This document shows, piece after piece, positions 8,131 through 18,786 of a DNA stretch of 64,000 bases; within the stretch, counting starts at the first letter, position 1; every line of letters starts with the position of its first letter. Source of the DNA: Microvirga arvi (GTDB lineage: Bacteria > Pseudomonadota > Alphaproteobacteria > Rhizobiales > Beijerinckiaceae); contig NZ_JAFEMD010000014.1 in NCBI RefSeq assembly GCF_016892765.1, forward strand, positions 62,001 through 126,000, given 5' to 3'. Under the pieces are notes generated by a model. The model saw only the letters and a program-made list of their open reading frames with translations. It did not search any database and was not told the origin of the DNA. A program made the position numbers and the translations under genes.

Positions 8131-8991
8131 TCAGCCTAGGTCGAGCTCCAACAGCACGGGCTGGTGATCGGAGGCTTGGGAGGCCTGGTCATAGACGATC
8201 CGGCGGATCCTCGGTGCAAGATCCTCGGTGACGAACATGAAGTCGCAGCAATGGGGTTGCCCGTTCCTCTGATCGTAGAGGCAAAAAGATGGAGGATGGT
8301 CGCTGTCGCCATTCACAGCTTCCCATGCGTCAACAAGAGCCGGCGCGCCAGACTCGAAAGGGTCGGACAAACGCATCTTGGTTGGATCTCTGGCCTTCAT
8401 GTTGAAGTCGCCGGTCAGGATTGCGGACGATGCCGTCGGGAGCAACTCATAGGTGCCAGGGCCGTTTTCCCGAAGGGTGTCGGCCCGGTCATGGGCCGTG
8501 CGGTGGACGTTGCGAATGCCTTCCACCTGCGCACGTCTCAGCTTGTCGGATGAGTATTCCAGGTGAGTTGTCATGACGCGCAGCGGACCCGCCAGGGTTT
8601 CTACTGTGGCTTCCAGGAGAAGCCGGGGCATGTTCCGGGTTGGAGCAGCCTCCCATGGCAATGTGTGACGCAAGACCTGCGCCACAGGCAGGCGCGACAG
8701 GATCATGTTTCCGAACCGTCGGCGGCCTCCTGCACCGTCAGGGATGTCGAGAGCAACACCTTCAAACGCTGCGAAACCCGGGAGCATGGCTGCAATCCGG
8801 GTGAATTGGTCCGCTCCGTCGTTGCCTTCAAGGTTCGAGAAGTTAGCCGAGACCTCCTGCAGGCAAAGCATGTCGAAATCGGCAAGATTGCGGGCTTCCC
8901 TTATCAGCCGCCCGAGATCGACCCTGCCGTCGATGCCTAAGCCCCATTGGATGTTCCAGGTAATGATCCTGAGCATGTCCGCCATACTCAC
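8131..8991 (-). CDS. endonuclease/exonuclease/phosphatase family hydrolase
   Basis: A 286-residue protein with all EEP-fold metal and catalytic motifs: ITWNIQWGLG (Asn), CLQEVS (Glu), TTHLEYSS (His), LTGDFNMK (Asp and Asn) and SDHQPVLLEL (Asp-His). The family cleaves phosphodiester or phosphomonoester bonds in nucleic acids, lipids or small molecules, so the substrate is open. No signal peptide is seen, so it is probably cytosolic. It begins with GTG overlapping the stop of the ABC permease (GTGA) and is the last gene of that operon. A phosphorylated or phosphodiester-linked transported compound would explain the pairing; that is inference. An ATG two codons later also works as the start. Confidence 0.85.
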   Translation of the reverse strand: MSMADMLRIITWNIQWGLGIDGRVDLGRLIREARNLADFDMLCLQEVSANFSNLEGNDGADQFTRIAAMLPGFAAFEGVALDIPDGAGGRRRFGNMILSRLPVAQVLRHTLPWEAAPTRNMPRLLLEATVETLAGPLRVMTTHLEYSSDKLRRAQVEGIRNVHRTAHDRADTLRENGPGTYELLPTASSAILTGDFNMKARDPTKMRLSDPFESGAPALVDAWEAVNGDSDHPPSFCLYDQRNGQPHCCDFMFVTEDLAPRIRRIVYDQASQASDHQPVLLELDLG

Positions 8992-9884
8992 TGACCGACC
9001 TTGCTTAATACGTCGGCCTTGAGGAAGCGTTCGATCACGAGCATGAACAGCACCGAAGGAACGAGCAGGATCAGAGCTGTAATTGAGGCAATCTGGTAGT
9101 TGCCTCCCATGCTGGCGTTGTAGAGCAGCAGCGGTAGGGTTGTGACCTGCGGCACGCCGACGAAGAATGTGCCGGTGAACTCGTCCAGGGACTCAAGGAA
9201 GACGAAGATGGCGCTTGCCATAATGCCCGGCGAGGCTAGCGGCAGGGTTATCGTGAAGAAGGTACGCAGAGGCGACGCGCCGATGTTGCGGGCTGCCAGT
9301 TCGAGGTCCTTATCGACTGCTGCAAAAGCTGCAGCTGCAATCCAGACCGAGTAGACGAGGCCGTGCGCAGCGTGCACAAGCACGACCCCCGTAATCGTTC
9401 CGGTGAGACCAAGCCCATAGAATACGCGCGCCACGTTGATGTAAATCGCCACAGATGGGAATGCCTGCGGCAGCAGGAAAAGGATCATCAAAGCCGTGCG
9501 CCAGGGCAGCTTGAGCCTCGCCAAGGCGTAACCTGCAGGCACCGAGACCACAAGAGCGACCATCACCGTCAGGCATGCAATGCTGACGCTCGTCAGCAGC
9601 GACGCCATGGCGTCACCGGTTGGACGGAACACGGTCTCCCAATAGCGCATGCCATAGGTCACCGGCAGTTTATACGGTGTGTACCACCTCTCTGCCACTG
9701 ACCACAGGACGAGATTGGCCAAGGGCCCGAACAGCAGGAAAGCAAAGATTGCTAGCCCGATGATTTTGAGGATGGTCGAGCCGAGCGACCAGGATCGCAA
9801 TCTGAGCACCGAAGGAGCCTGCCCAGGCGACAGAGTGGGCAATGCGTTGACACGCGTTGGAGAGGACCACATTGGCGCAGTCAT
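8988..9884 (-). CDS. ABC transporter permease (PotC-like)
   Basis: A 298-residue inner-membrane permease with six helices and the cytosolic EAA loop: AAFAAVDKDLELAARNIGASPLRTFFTITLPLASPGI near residue 195. It belongs to the group that carries spermidine/putrescine, iron or other type-1 solutes. It overlaps the partner permease by ATGA upstream and the EEP hydrolase downstream. The N-terminal about 35 residues are a cytosolic extension. Confidence 0.92.
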   Translation of the reverse strand: MTAPMWSSPTRVNALPTLSPGQAPSVLRLRSWSLGSTILKIIGLAIFAFLLFGPLANLVLWSVAERWYTPYKLPVTYGMRYWETVFRPTGDAMASLLTSVSIACLTVMVALVVSVPAGYALARLKLPWRTALMILFLLPQAFPSVAIYINVARVFYGLGLTGTITGVVLVHAAHGLVYSVWIAAAAFAAVDKDLELAARNIGASPLRTFFTITLPLASPGIMASAIFVFLESLDEFTGTFFVGVPQVTTLPLLLYNASMGGNYQIASITALILLVPSVLFMLVIERFLKADVLSKVGQ

Positions 9885-10717
9885 GCCTGCGCCTCACGCT
9901 TCATGTTGTGACGGAGATAGATCCAGGCAACCGTACCGGCAATCAGATAGGAAATTACGCCGAGTGCATTGGCCGTGCCGTAATCGCCGTATGAGTTGAT
10001 GCGGAATGCCATGTCCACGGTGAGCATCGTCGGCTGGGATCCTGCGACCATCATGGGAACCGACAATACTGAGAGCATTGTCACGAAGGACAGCACAAGG
10101 CCGACGAGCAGTGTCTGAGCCACTTGTGGCAGGACCAATTCGATCAGGACCCGCAGCCGTGAGGCACCAAGATTGCGTCCGGCTTCGATCGTGGCGCGAT
10201 CAATGGATGCCATGGCACCTGCCAACATCAGCGTTACGAAAGGCACCTGCTTCCAGACGAAGGTGATGATGATACCGCGCCAGTCGAGAAAGCTTGTGGC
10301 CTGGAGTGGCTCCATGAGCCCAAGTCCCACGAGGGAATTATTCATGAGGCCGTTCTTGGCTAGGAATGTACGCATGCATTGAGCTGCGACGATGAATGGG
10401 ATGAAGAGGGGCCAGCGATAGAGATTGCGGAGTGCGGTCACCAGCCATGGTGTTTCGCTGAGCGTCAGGATTCCTGCGATGATGATCGAGATCAGGGCGG
10501 TCAGCAGCGTGGATACGATGACGATGAAGAGCGTGAAGGCAATATCGGTCGAATAGAGCTCATAAGCTTTCTCAAAATGAACGAGCGAGAGAAAGCCGCT
10601 TCCCGGATCCGTAAAGGCGGTCGCCAACGAATAGCCTAAAGGATAGAGGAACAGTGCTCCGATCATTGCCAGAGCCGGCGCAATAAGAAGAAGGCCAAAG
10701 AAAGAGGGTCTCGCCAT
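9881..10717 (-). CDS. ABC transporter permease (PotB-like)
   Basis: A 278-residue permease with six hydrophobic segments and the EAA motif SIDRATIEAGRNLGASRLRVLIELVLPQV near residue 170. It is the membrane partner of the gene at 8988 and follows the binding-protein gene across an 85-bp gap containing a hairpin. Order along the minus strand is ATPase, binding protein, permease, permease, hydrolase. Confidence 0.92.
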   Translation of the reverse strand: MARPSFFGLLLIAPALAMIGALFLYPLGYSLATAFTDPGSGFLSLVHFEKAYELYSTDIAFTLFIVIVSTLLTALISIIIAGILTLSETPWLVTALRNLYRWPLFIPFIVAAQCMRTFLAKNGLMNNSLVGLGLMEPLQATSFLDWRGIIITFVWKQVPFVTLMLAGAMASIDRATIEAGRNLGASRLRVLIELVLPQVAQTLLVGLVLSFVTMLSVLSVPMMVAGSQPTMLTVDMAFRINSYGDYGTANALGVISYLIAGTVAWIYLRHNMKREAQA

Positions 10718-10764
10718 GATTCTATGTCATATCGCTCTTGTTGGGAGCCGGCTTCAAAAGAAAG

Positions 10765-10793
10765 CCGGGCGGCTATGCTCTATAACCGCCCGG
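10765..10793 (-). terminator. hairpin with U-rich tail after binding-protein gene
   Basis: CCGGGCGG (10765-10772) pairs with CCGCCCGG (10786-10793), with a further TAT/ATA pairing inside. On the minus strand it starts 9 bp after the stop at 10803 and is followed by CTTTCTTTT, the layout of an intrinsic terminator or attenuator. It would lower permease expression relative to the binding protein. Confidence 0.7.
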
Positions 10794-10802
10794 AGACAGA
10801 TC

Positions 10803-11936
10803 TTAGTTCGCGACCTTTTTCTCGTAGCTTTCGAGAATGTCATTGAAGTAAGGACTGATGGGGAAGGGCTTGCCGTTTGAGGAGAGAGCTTCCGGCGTGA
10901 TATCGGCGAAGAGAGCATTCCAAGCGGCTTTATCGAGCTTGCCTTCAAGGTTCTGGGCGTCGATGCCTGGGTACCAGTTGAAACGCTTCACGATGCCATC
11001 GGCTTGAACCTCCGGGCTCGTTGCCAATGCAATGAACTCGGCCGCCAGCTTTTCGTTCTGTGTCTTGGAGGGAATGGCATAATACATAGGCTGACCGGGC
11101 ATCCCAGGCGATACGAGCTTCAACCGCATATTCGGTGGAATCTTGCCTTCGGCCTTCCAGGTATAGAACATGTCGACCCATACCGGACCCATGGCAATCT
11201 CGCCACGGTTGAGCATGTCGAGCGTACCGGCATTGCCGGGGGTGATCACGACATTCTGGTTGAATTCCTTCAAGTCCGCCAAGGCTTTATCCCAGGTGGC
11301 CTTGGTAGCGGCATCGTATGGGCCTTTCTCCAGCTTCGCCGCATCGCCGCCGAACGCGGATACCCAGCCCGTGACGAAGGCTACACCGGACATACCGCCC
11401 TTGATGCCATTATAGCCGAATTGTTTCGGGTTCTTCTTCGCCCAATCGCGCAGCTCCGCATAGCTGTTCGGCGGGTTTTTGATCAGGTCCGGATTATAAG
11501 CCAGCGCAGTCTGCGAGTGGAACATCGGCATGACATAGCCCGACACGTCGGCGCCGAGCGAGTTGTTGGCCGTATCCCGGCTCACCAACTTCCCTGTCGG
11601 AAGGCTGTCACGGTATTTCTTGAGAAAGCTGCCCTGTACCATCGTACCGGCAGCCTTCTGGTGCACGACGACAACATCGAAGTCCGACGGAGCGTTGGCG
11701 CTCTTCTGGGCTTCGAGCTTCTCATAGATCTTCTGCGATCCGCCATCGCCCGGACCCGTCCCGACAGCGACGACCTTCACGCCTGGGTGCTGCTTCTCGA
11801 ACATCGGACCGAGATAGTCCTTGATGTAATCGACCATGTTCTGGTCGCCGGCGGTAGCAACATTGAGTGTCTGCGCACTCGCCGCGCTCGTCATCAAAAC
11901 TGCTGCGAAACCAGCAGCCAGCAAGCCTTTATGCAT
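10803..11936 (-). CDS. extracellular solute-binding protein of PotABCD-like ABC importer
   Basis: A 377-residue periplasmic binding protein. The signal peptide is MHKGLLAAGFAAVLMTSAASA. The mature part starts QTLNVATAGDQNMVDYI, the usual first strand of this class, with FDVVVVHQKAAGTM, SQTALAYNPDLI and GEIAMGPVWVDM further on. The ATG at 11936 has GGGAGGAC directly upstream; the longer reading would overlap the ATPase gene in full. It overlaps the ATPase stop by 8 bp. The ligand cannot be read off: polyamine, iron complex, thiamine and phosphonate binders all share this fold, and the EEP hydrolase in the operon hints at a phosphorus-containing compound. Confidence 0.9.
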   Translation of the reverse strand: MHKGLLAAGFAAVLMTSAASAQTLNVATAGDQNMVDYIKDYLGPMFEKQHPGVKVVAVGTGPGDGGSQKIYEKLEAQKSANAPSDFDVVVVHQKAAGTMVQGSFLKKYRDSLPTGKLVSRDTANNSLGADVSGYVMPMFHSQTALAYNPDLIKNPPNSYAELRDWAKKNPKQFGYNGIKGGMSGVAFVTGWVSAFGGDAAKLEKGPYDAATKATWDKALADLKEFNQNVVITPGNAGTLDMLNRGEIAMGPVWVDMFYTWKAEGKIPPNMRLKLVSPGMPGQPMYYAIPSKTQNEKLAAEFIALATSPEVQADGIVKRFNWYPGIDAQNLEGKLDKAAWNALFADITPEALSSNGKPFPISPYFNDILESYEKKVAN

Positions 11937-13020
11937 GAAGTCCTCCCTTTGTTTGTTCAGTGGGGAACAGATGTAGCGAAGCCACCGGAAGGCGCAGGCC
12001 GACCGGACGGTCAAGCTCGTGGTATCTGTCGTCTGTCACGGAAAAATGACGGTCGCCGATAGCAACCACGTACCTGTAGTATCCGCCCGGGTAGGTTCTC
12101 TGCGTGATCCGTCCGGGAAGAATGATGGATCCGTCGATGCGGGCAGCAGGGTCCTCGAGGGATGCCACATCATCGCGGAAGTAGGCTGTGACGGCTCCGA
12201 TCGGAACGGAGTCGATGCACGATGCCATGCTCCCATCGTCTGCCCTGATCTGAACACCCGATCCGGCAGGCGTAACGTCGAGGCTGATCGTGTTCTCAGC
12301 TCCCATGAAGCTGGCTACGAAGGGAGAGGCTGGCTGGTCGTAAACTTCCTTCGGCGTCCCGACCTGGGCGATCCGTCCGGCTTCCATCACGACGATCCTG
12401 TCCGCCATGGTCATGGCCTCTTCCCGGTCGTGGGTGACATGGAGCGCGGTGAAGCCGAGCTGGTTCTGGAGCGACTTGATTTCCGAGCGCAGTTGGATCC
12501 GCACCTTGGCGTCGAGGTTGGAAAGAGGTTCGTCGAGCAGAAGTATCTGAGGCTCTATGGCCAGCGCCCGTCCCAGGGCAACGCGCTGACGCTGGCCGCC
12601 CGAGAGAGCCGTTACCTTGCGGTTTTCGAGGCCCGACAGGTTCAGCATTTTGAGGACAGAGGCAACTCGGGCCCGGATCTCTTCTCTTGGCACGCCCCTG
12701 AGGCGCAAGCCGTAACCGACATTGCCGAGAACGGTCATGTGAGGCCAAAGAGCATAAGATTGGAACATCATGGCCATGCCCCGCTTCTCGGGCGGTACAT
12801 TCACCACATCGCGACCGGAAAGGCGGATGCTGCCACCGGAGGCTTTCTGGAAACCGGCGATCGTCCGAAGAAGGGTTGTTTTTCCGCAGCCGGAGGAGCC
12901 AAGAATGGCCACGAATTCGCCGGAGGCGATCGAAAGACTGACGCCATGCAGCACCTGCTGGCTGCCATAGCTCACCTGAAGATGATCGACATCGATCGCG
13001 GGCAAGACAGTGCCGTCCAC
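11929..13020 (-). CDS. ABC transporter ATP-binding protein (PotA-like)
   Basis: A 363-residue ATPase that powers the importer. Walker A is GSSGCGKTT (about residue 37), the signature LSGGQRQRVALGRAL (about 137), Walker B ILLLDEPLSNLD (about 157) and the switch His in LHVTHDREEAMT. Residues about 240-355 form a TOBE-like regulatory domain. It is the first gene of the operon, with a candidate operator at 13060-13079 in the 163-bp leader. Confidence 0.94.
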   Translation of the reverse strand: MDGTVLPAIDVDHLQVSYGSQQVLHGVSLSIASGEFVAILGSSGCGKTTLLRTIAGFQKASGGSIRLSGRDVVNVPPEKRGMAMMFQSYALWPHMTVLGNVGYGLRLRGVPREEIRARVASVLKMLNLSGLENRKVTALSGGQRQRVALGRALAIEPQILLLDEPLSNLDAKVRIQLRSEIKSLQNQLGFTALHVTHDREEAMTMADRIVVMEAGRIAQVGTPKEVYDQPASPFVASFMGAENTISLDVTPAGSGVQIRADDGSMASCIDSVPIGAVTAYFRDDVASLEDPAARIDGSIILPGRITQRTYPGGYYRYVVAIGDRHFSVTDDRYHELDRPVGLRLPVASLHLFPTEQTKGGLHA

Positions 13021-13059
13021 GCTCGTTATACCTCCCTATGTACGCTTTCTGCGTCTCTT

Positions 13060-13079
13060 ATGTGATCAGACAATCACAT
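13060..13079. promoter_or_regulatory. inverted repeat upstream of PotABCD-like operon
   Basis: ATGTGAT, 6 nt, ATCACAT: a perfect 7-bp inverted repeat 40 bp upstream of the ATPase start. It is a good candidate operator for the minus-strand operon. The regulator is unknown, and the site differs from the LacI operators beyond the LacI gene. Confidence 0.5.
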
Positions 13080-13183
13080 TTGGATGGCGTTGGAAAGTAT
13101 TCACCTAGGGTCATTTCAGACATTTTGCTGGCTATGAAGTCTGGAGCCCGGACCGTCAATTCCTGATCAGAAGCAGGGCCTGA

Positions 13184-14242
13184 TTAAGAGCTCCGCCGCT
13201 CGATCAGGACATGGCCCGTATCGACGACAAGCGAGGTGCCTTCGGGGCGTTCACCATGGATGCTGGCGAGGATCAGGCGAGCGACTTCTCGCCCGATCAG
13301 GTCTCCGGAGGGGCGGATCGTCGTCAGGGACGGAATGCACGAGGCACTGAAATCGAGGTCCCCGAAGCCGACCAAAGAGACCCTCTCTGGCACGGCAACC
13401 CCCTGGCGCTGGCACTCGAAGAGAGCTCCCAAGGCGATCAGATCATTCGAGCATACGATGCCGTCGAGATTCGGAATCTGGCGGAGGGCACGGTTCAACA
13501 GGAGCGATCCCGCCTCGACCGTGGCTGCGCCGGGATGATTGATGATCTCACAGGTTGCCGGCTCTGCTGCGCGCTTCGTCTCTTCGGCAAAACCGCTTGC
13601 GCGCTTGGCCGCGCGATGATCTTCCTGCATGCGGGCCCCTAGAAAGGCTAGGCTTCGGCGCCCTTTCGACAGGAGATGCCGGGCCGCAGATGCGCCGACC
13701 TGCGGGTGTGAAAATCCCACGGCCATGTCGATCGGCTTCCCACCAATCTCCCACATCTCGACGACAGGCACGCCGCTCGCTTGGAGAAGCTTTCGGGTTT
13801 CGGCGTTATGGGACAGTCCTGTCAGGACAACGGCGGCCGGGGCCCAGGACAGGGCAGTCCGAACCAGAGCCTCCTCCTGATCCTCGCCATACTCGCTGTG
13901 ACCGAGAATCACCTGCAGGCCTTCTGCCGACAATTCTGATTGGATGGTCGACACGGTCTCAGCGAAGAAGGCATTGCGGATCGAGGGTACAATGATGCTG
14001 ACCACCTTCGAGGACGCAGCCGCAAGCCCCCCCGCCACGAGATTGGGAACATAGCCCAGGGTCGAGATGGCACGAGCAATTTCCTGACCTGCCGCAGGGG
14101 AAACGGCGCCAGGCTTGCGAAGGTAGAGCGAGACAGTGGAAGGGGAGACCTGGGCGAGCTTGGCCACATCCATCATGGTCACGCGCTGCATCTTGCGCCG
14201 CTTCCTAGGTACGCGATTCTGCAAGTCACTGCTCGCGTCCAT
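13184..14242 (-). CDS. LacI family repressor of the sulfoquinovose operon
   Basis: A 352-residue LacI/PurR-type repressor. The helix-turn-helix is at about residues 22-45 (VTMMDVAKLAQVSPSTVSLYLRKP), the hinge helix around residues 65-75, and the effector domain carries SIIVPSIRNAFFAETV, a later GFSHPQVGASAARHL and DGIVCSNDLIALGALFE, as in sugar-responsive members. An ATG preceded by GAGGAG supports the start at 14242. It is divergent from the operon beginning at 14502, and two matching palindromes lie between them, one 13 bp from its own ATG. So it probably represses both itself and the operon until sulfoquinovose or a related sugar binds. That effector is inferred from the operon. Confidence 0.9.
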   Translation of the reverse strand: MDASSDLQNRVPRKRRKMQRVTMMDVAKLAQVSPSTVSLYLRKPGAVSPAAGQEIARAISTLGYVPNLVAGGLAAASSKVVSIIVPSIRNAFFAETVSTIQSELSAEGLQVILGHSEYGEDQEEALVRTALSWAPAAVVLTGLSHNAETRKLLQASGVPVVEMWEIGGKPIDMAVGFSHPQVGASAARHLLSKGRRSLAFLGARMQEDHRAAKRASGFAEETKRAAEPATCEIINHPGAATVEAGSLLLNRALRQIPNLDGIVCSNDLIALGALFECQRQGVAVPERVSLVGFGDLDFSASCIPSLTTIRPSGDLIGREVARLILASIHGERPEGTSLVVDTGHVLIERRSS

Positions 14243-14254
14243 CAGTCTCCTCTT

Positions 14255-14268
14255 TCGTAGCGCTACGA
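14255..14268. promoter_or_regulatory. LacI-type operator O2 (repressor-proximal)
   Basis: TCGTAGCGCTACGA is a perfect 14-bp palindrome with the central CG step typical of LacI-family operators. It overlaps the leader of the repressor gene, which fits autoregulation. The same core occurs at 14390-14411. Confidence 0.8.
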
Positions 14269-14379
14269 TAAAATCATTCTCGTCAGTATAGCGGCTATGG
14301 GGCGCAATTCAAAGAAAATATCGCCTCCCGAACTCCAAAATCGCTTATTTTCCTGTTCGAAAATCCCCTTGGATGCTTC

Positions 14380-14408
14380 TTGCATAAGCCTTATCGTAGC
14401 GCTATGAT
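14380..14408 (+). promoter_or_regulatory. candidate promoter of sulfoquinovose operon
   Basis: A TTGCAT -35-like box (14380-14385), a 17-bp spacer and a TATGAT -10 box (14403-14408). The -10 lies inside operator O1, so a bound repressor would block RNA polymerase. The leader to the first ATG would be about 85 nt. The -35 match is weak (3 of 6). Confidence 0.55.
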
Positions 14409-14411
14409 AAG
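14390..14411. promoter_or_regulatory. LacI-type operator O1 (operon-proximal)
   Basis: A 22-bp palindrome with one mismatched pair; its core TTATCGTAGCGCTATGATAA (14391-14410) shares TCGTAGCGCTA with O2, 135 bp away centre to centre. Two spaced sites suggest repression by looping. Confidence 0.82.
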
Positions 14412-14501
14412 CCTACTGAGCCAAAAGCCTGGGACTCGTCGCAGGGGCATCTGCGCAGGCGTGACGGATTTGAGCGCGCTGCAAAGCAACAGGGAGGGAG
14501 C

Positions 14502-16900
<2,399 letters not shown>

Positions 16901-16920
16901 AGCAAACAATAAAATCTATC

Positions 16921-16946
16921 TGACGGACGCCTGTGTGCGTCCGTCA
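16921..16946 (+). terminator. intercistronic hairpin after binding-protein gene
   Basis: TGACGGACGC (16921-16930) pairs perfectly with GCGTCCGTCA (16937-16946) around a 6-nt loop, 21 bp after the binding-protein stop. No U-tract follows, so mRNA stabilisation or partial attenuation is more likely than full termination. Confidence 0.65.
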
Positions 16947-16978
16947 CCTCAACTGTGCAACCGGGCAGGATGGTGACG

Positions 16979-17917
16979 ATGGCAATGGCCAGCGAAACGA
17001 CCCTAGTGACCACACGCAACGAGAGCGGCACGAAGTGGTGGACGCGATTCCTCGATCCAAGCGAGGGCACTCTGGCCGTGCTGCTGCTGATGCCGGCGGC
17101 GCTCCTGTTGACACTTATCATCGTTTATCCGGTCTGTCGGCTGATCTGGACCAGTTTCCAGAACCTGTCTCTCACCTCCGGCGTTCCTGCGACCTTCGCT
17201 GGGCTTGAGAATTACACTCTCATGCTGGAGGATCCGGTATTCTGGGAGACAACCTGGAACACGGTTCTCATCACCCTCATCACCGTTCCGGGCGCGCTGC
17301 TCATCGGCATGGCGCTAGCCCTCATGGCCAACCTGCCGTTCAACGTGAAATGGCCGGTTCGTCTTTCACTTCTCATCCCCTGGGCTCTGCCGCTCTCGTT
17401 CGCGGGCTTGATCTTCGCGTGGTTCTTCCATTCCGAATACGGCGTCGTGAACGACGTGCTTCGCCGACTCGGCATCGAGGGCGTGATTTGGTTCAACTCG
17501 GCCAATTGGGCCTTCGCGGCGATCTGCCTCACGATCATCTGGAAGACGTCATCCTTCATGGCGCTCATCATTCTCGCCGGTCTGCAGACGATTCCTCGCT
17601 CCCTCTACGAGGCAGCGGATGTCGACGGGGCAGGGCGCTTGAGGCAGTTCTTCGAGATCACGCTGCCGCTGCTCAAGCCCGCCATCGTCGTGGCCCTGAT
17701 CTTCCGCACCATCACGGCATTGCAAACTTTCGACATCCCGTTCACCATGACGCGCGGCGGCCCGGGCACCTCCACTGCCACCCTCGCCATGTACATTCAC
17801 CAGAACACGGTCGACTTCCTTGATCTAGGCTACGGCTCGGCGCTCGCCGTCGTCATGTTCGCCCTCTCCATGGGTGTGACGGCGATCTACCTGCGCATGA
17901 TCCGGGCCAAGGGGTGA
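16979..17917 (+). CDS. sulfoquinovose ABC importer permease 1 (MalF type)
   Basis: A 312-residue permease with six helices and the EAA loop [33 protein letters not shown] near residue 220. The start is uncertain: GTG at 16955, ATG at 16970 and ATG at 16979 are in frame, and an AGGA at the right distance favours 16979. The N-terminus is about 35 polar residues before the first helix. It overlaps or abuts the second permease. Confidence 0.92.
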   Translation: MAMASETTLVTTRNESGTKWWTRFLDPSEGTLAVLLLMPAALLLTLIIVYPVCRLIWTSFQNLSLTSGVPATFAGLENYTLMLEDPVFWETTWNTVLITLITVPGALLIGMALALMANLPFNVKWPVRLSLLIPWALPLSFAGLIFAWFFHSEYGVVNDVLRRLGIEGVIWFNSANWAFAAICLTIIWKTSSFMALIILAGLQTIPRSLYEAADVDGAGRLRQFFEITLPLLKPAIVVALIFRTITALQTFDIPFTMTRGGPGTSTATLAMYIHQNTVDFLDLGYGSALAVVMFALSMGVTAIYLRMIRAKG

Positions 17918-17922
17918 CAGCC

Positions 17923-18774
17923 ATGAGCCACGATACGACCGCCAACCGCTCAATCTTTTCCGGCAAGCCCCTGCGCATCCTGATCGGCTTTATCCTGGTC
18001 ATGAACGGCACGTTTCCGGCGCTGTGGATTTTGTTCACGTCGCTCAAGACGGAAGCTGAGTTGACCGTGAAGCCGATTACGTGGCTGCCCCATGCGCCGA
18101 CGATTGCCAACTACCTACGCGCCTTCACGGACCAGCCCCTGCTGTTGTTCTTGTTCAACAGCTTTATGGTAGCGATCTTATCCACCGCGCTGACGCTCTT
18201 CATATCCGTGCTCGCTGCCTATGCGCTCGCACGGCTTCAATTGCGGGCGCGAGACCTCATCCTGTCAGCCATTATTGCGGTTTCGACGTTCCCGCTCGTT
18301 ACGCTGCTGGTGCCGCTCTTCGAGATCATGCGCGCCCTAGGCCTGCTCAACACCTGGGTGGCCTTGATCCTGCCCTATACGGTGCTGAGCCTGCCGGTCT
18401 GTACCTTGATCCTCGTGTCGTTCTTCGAAGGGATTCCTCGCGATCTCGAAAACTCTGCCATGATCGACGGCTGTACCCGCATCGGTGCCCTGTTCAAGGT
18501 CGTGGTTCCGCTCTCGGCGCCAGGCGTGTTCACGGCCGGCATCCTCGCCTTCGTGAACGCCTGGGATGAGTTCCTGCTCGCACTGTCCTTCAACTCCAAT
18601 CCGATGCTGCGCACGCTTCCTGTCGGCATCACGCTGTACCAGGGCGAATTCGCGTTCCCCTGGCCGGTGATCTCTGCGGCGCTCGTCGTCGGCATCGTGC
18701 CCGTTGCAGTCTTGATCGTGATCTTCCAGGAGCGCGTCGTGTCCGGCCTGACCTCCGGTGGCATCAAGGGATAA
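17923..18774 (+). CDS. sulfoquinovose ABC importer permease 2 (MalG type)
   Basis: A 283-residue permease with six helices and the MalG-type EAA loop FEGIPRDLENSAMIDGCTRIGALFKVVVPLSAPG near residue 195. The ATG at 17923 follows AAGGGG at 8 nt; a GTG at 17914 that overlaps the previous stop is an alternative. It is followed 12 bp later by the dehydratase gene. Confidence 0.92.
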   Translation: MSHDTTANRSIFSGKPLRILIGFILVMNGTFPALWILFTSLKTEAELTVKPITWLPHAPTIANYLRAFTDQPLLLFLFNSFMVAILSTALTLFISVLAAYALARLQLRARDLILSAIIAVSTFPLVTLLVPLFEIMRALGLLNTWVALILPYTVLSLPVCTLILVSFFEGIPRDLENSAMIDGCTRIGALFKVVVPLSAPGVFTAGILAFVNAWDEFLLALSFNSNPMLRTLPVGITLYQGEFAFPWPVISAALVVGIVPVAVLIVIFQERVVSGLTSGGIKG

Positions 18775-18786
18775 GGACCATTTGAG

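Noticed and set aside
13061-13078. CRP-like site TGTGA...TCACA before the ABC operon
   Set aside because: The spacer between TGTGA and TCACA is 8 nt, not the 6 nt of CRP sites, so I call only an inverted repeat.
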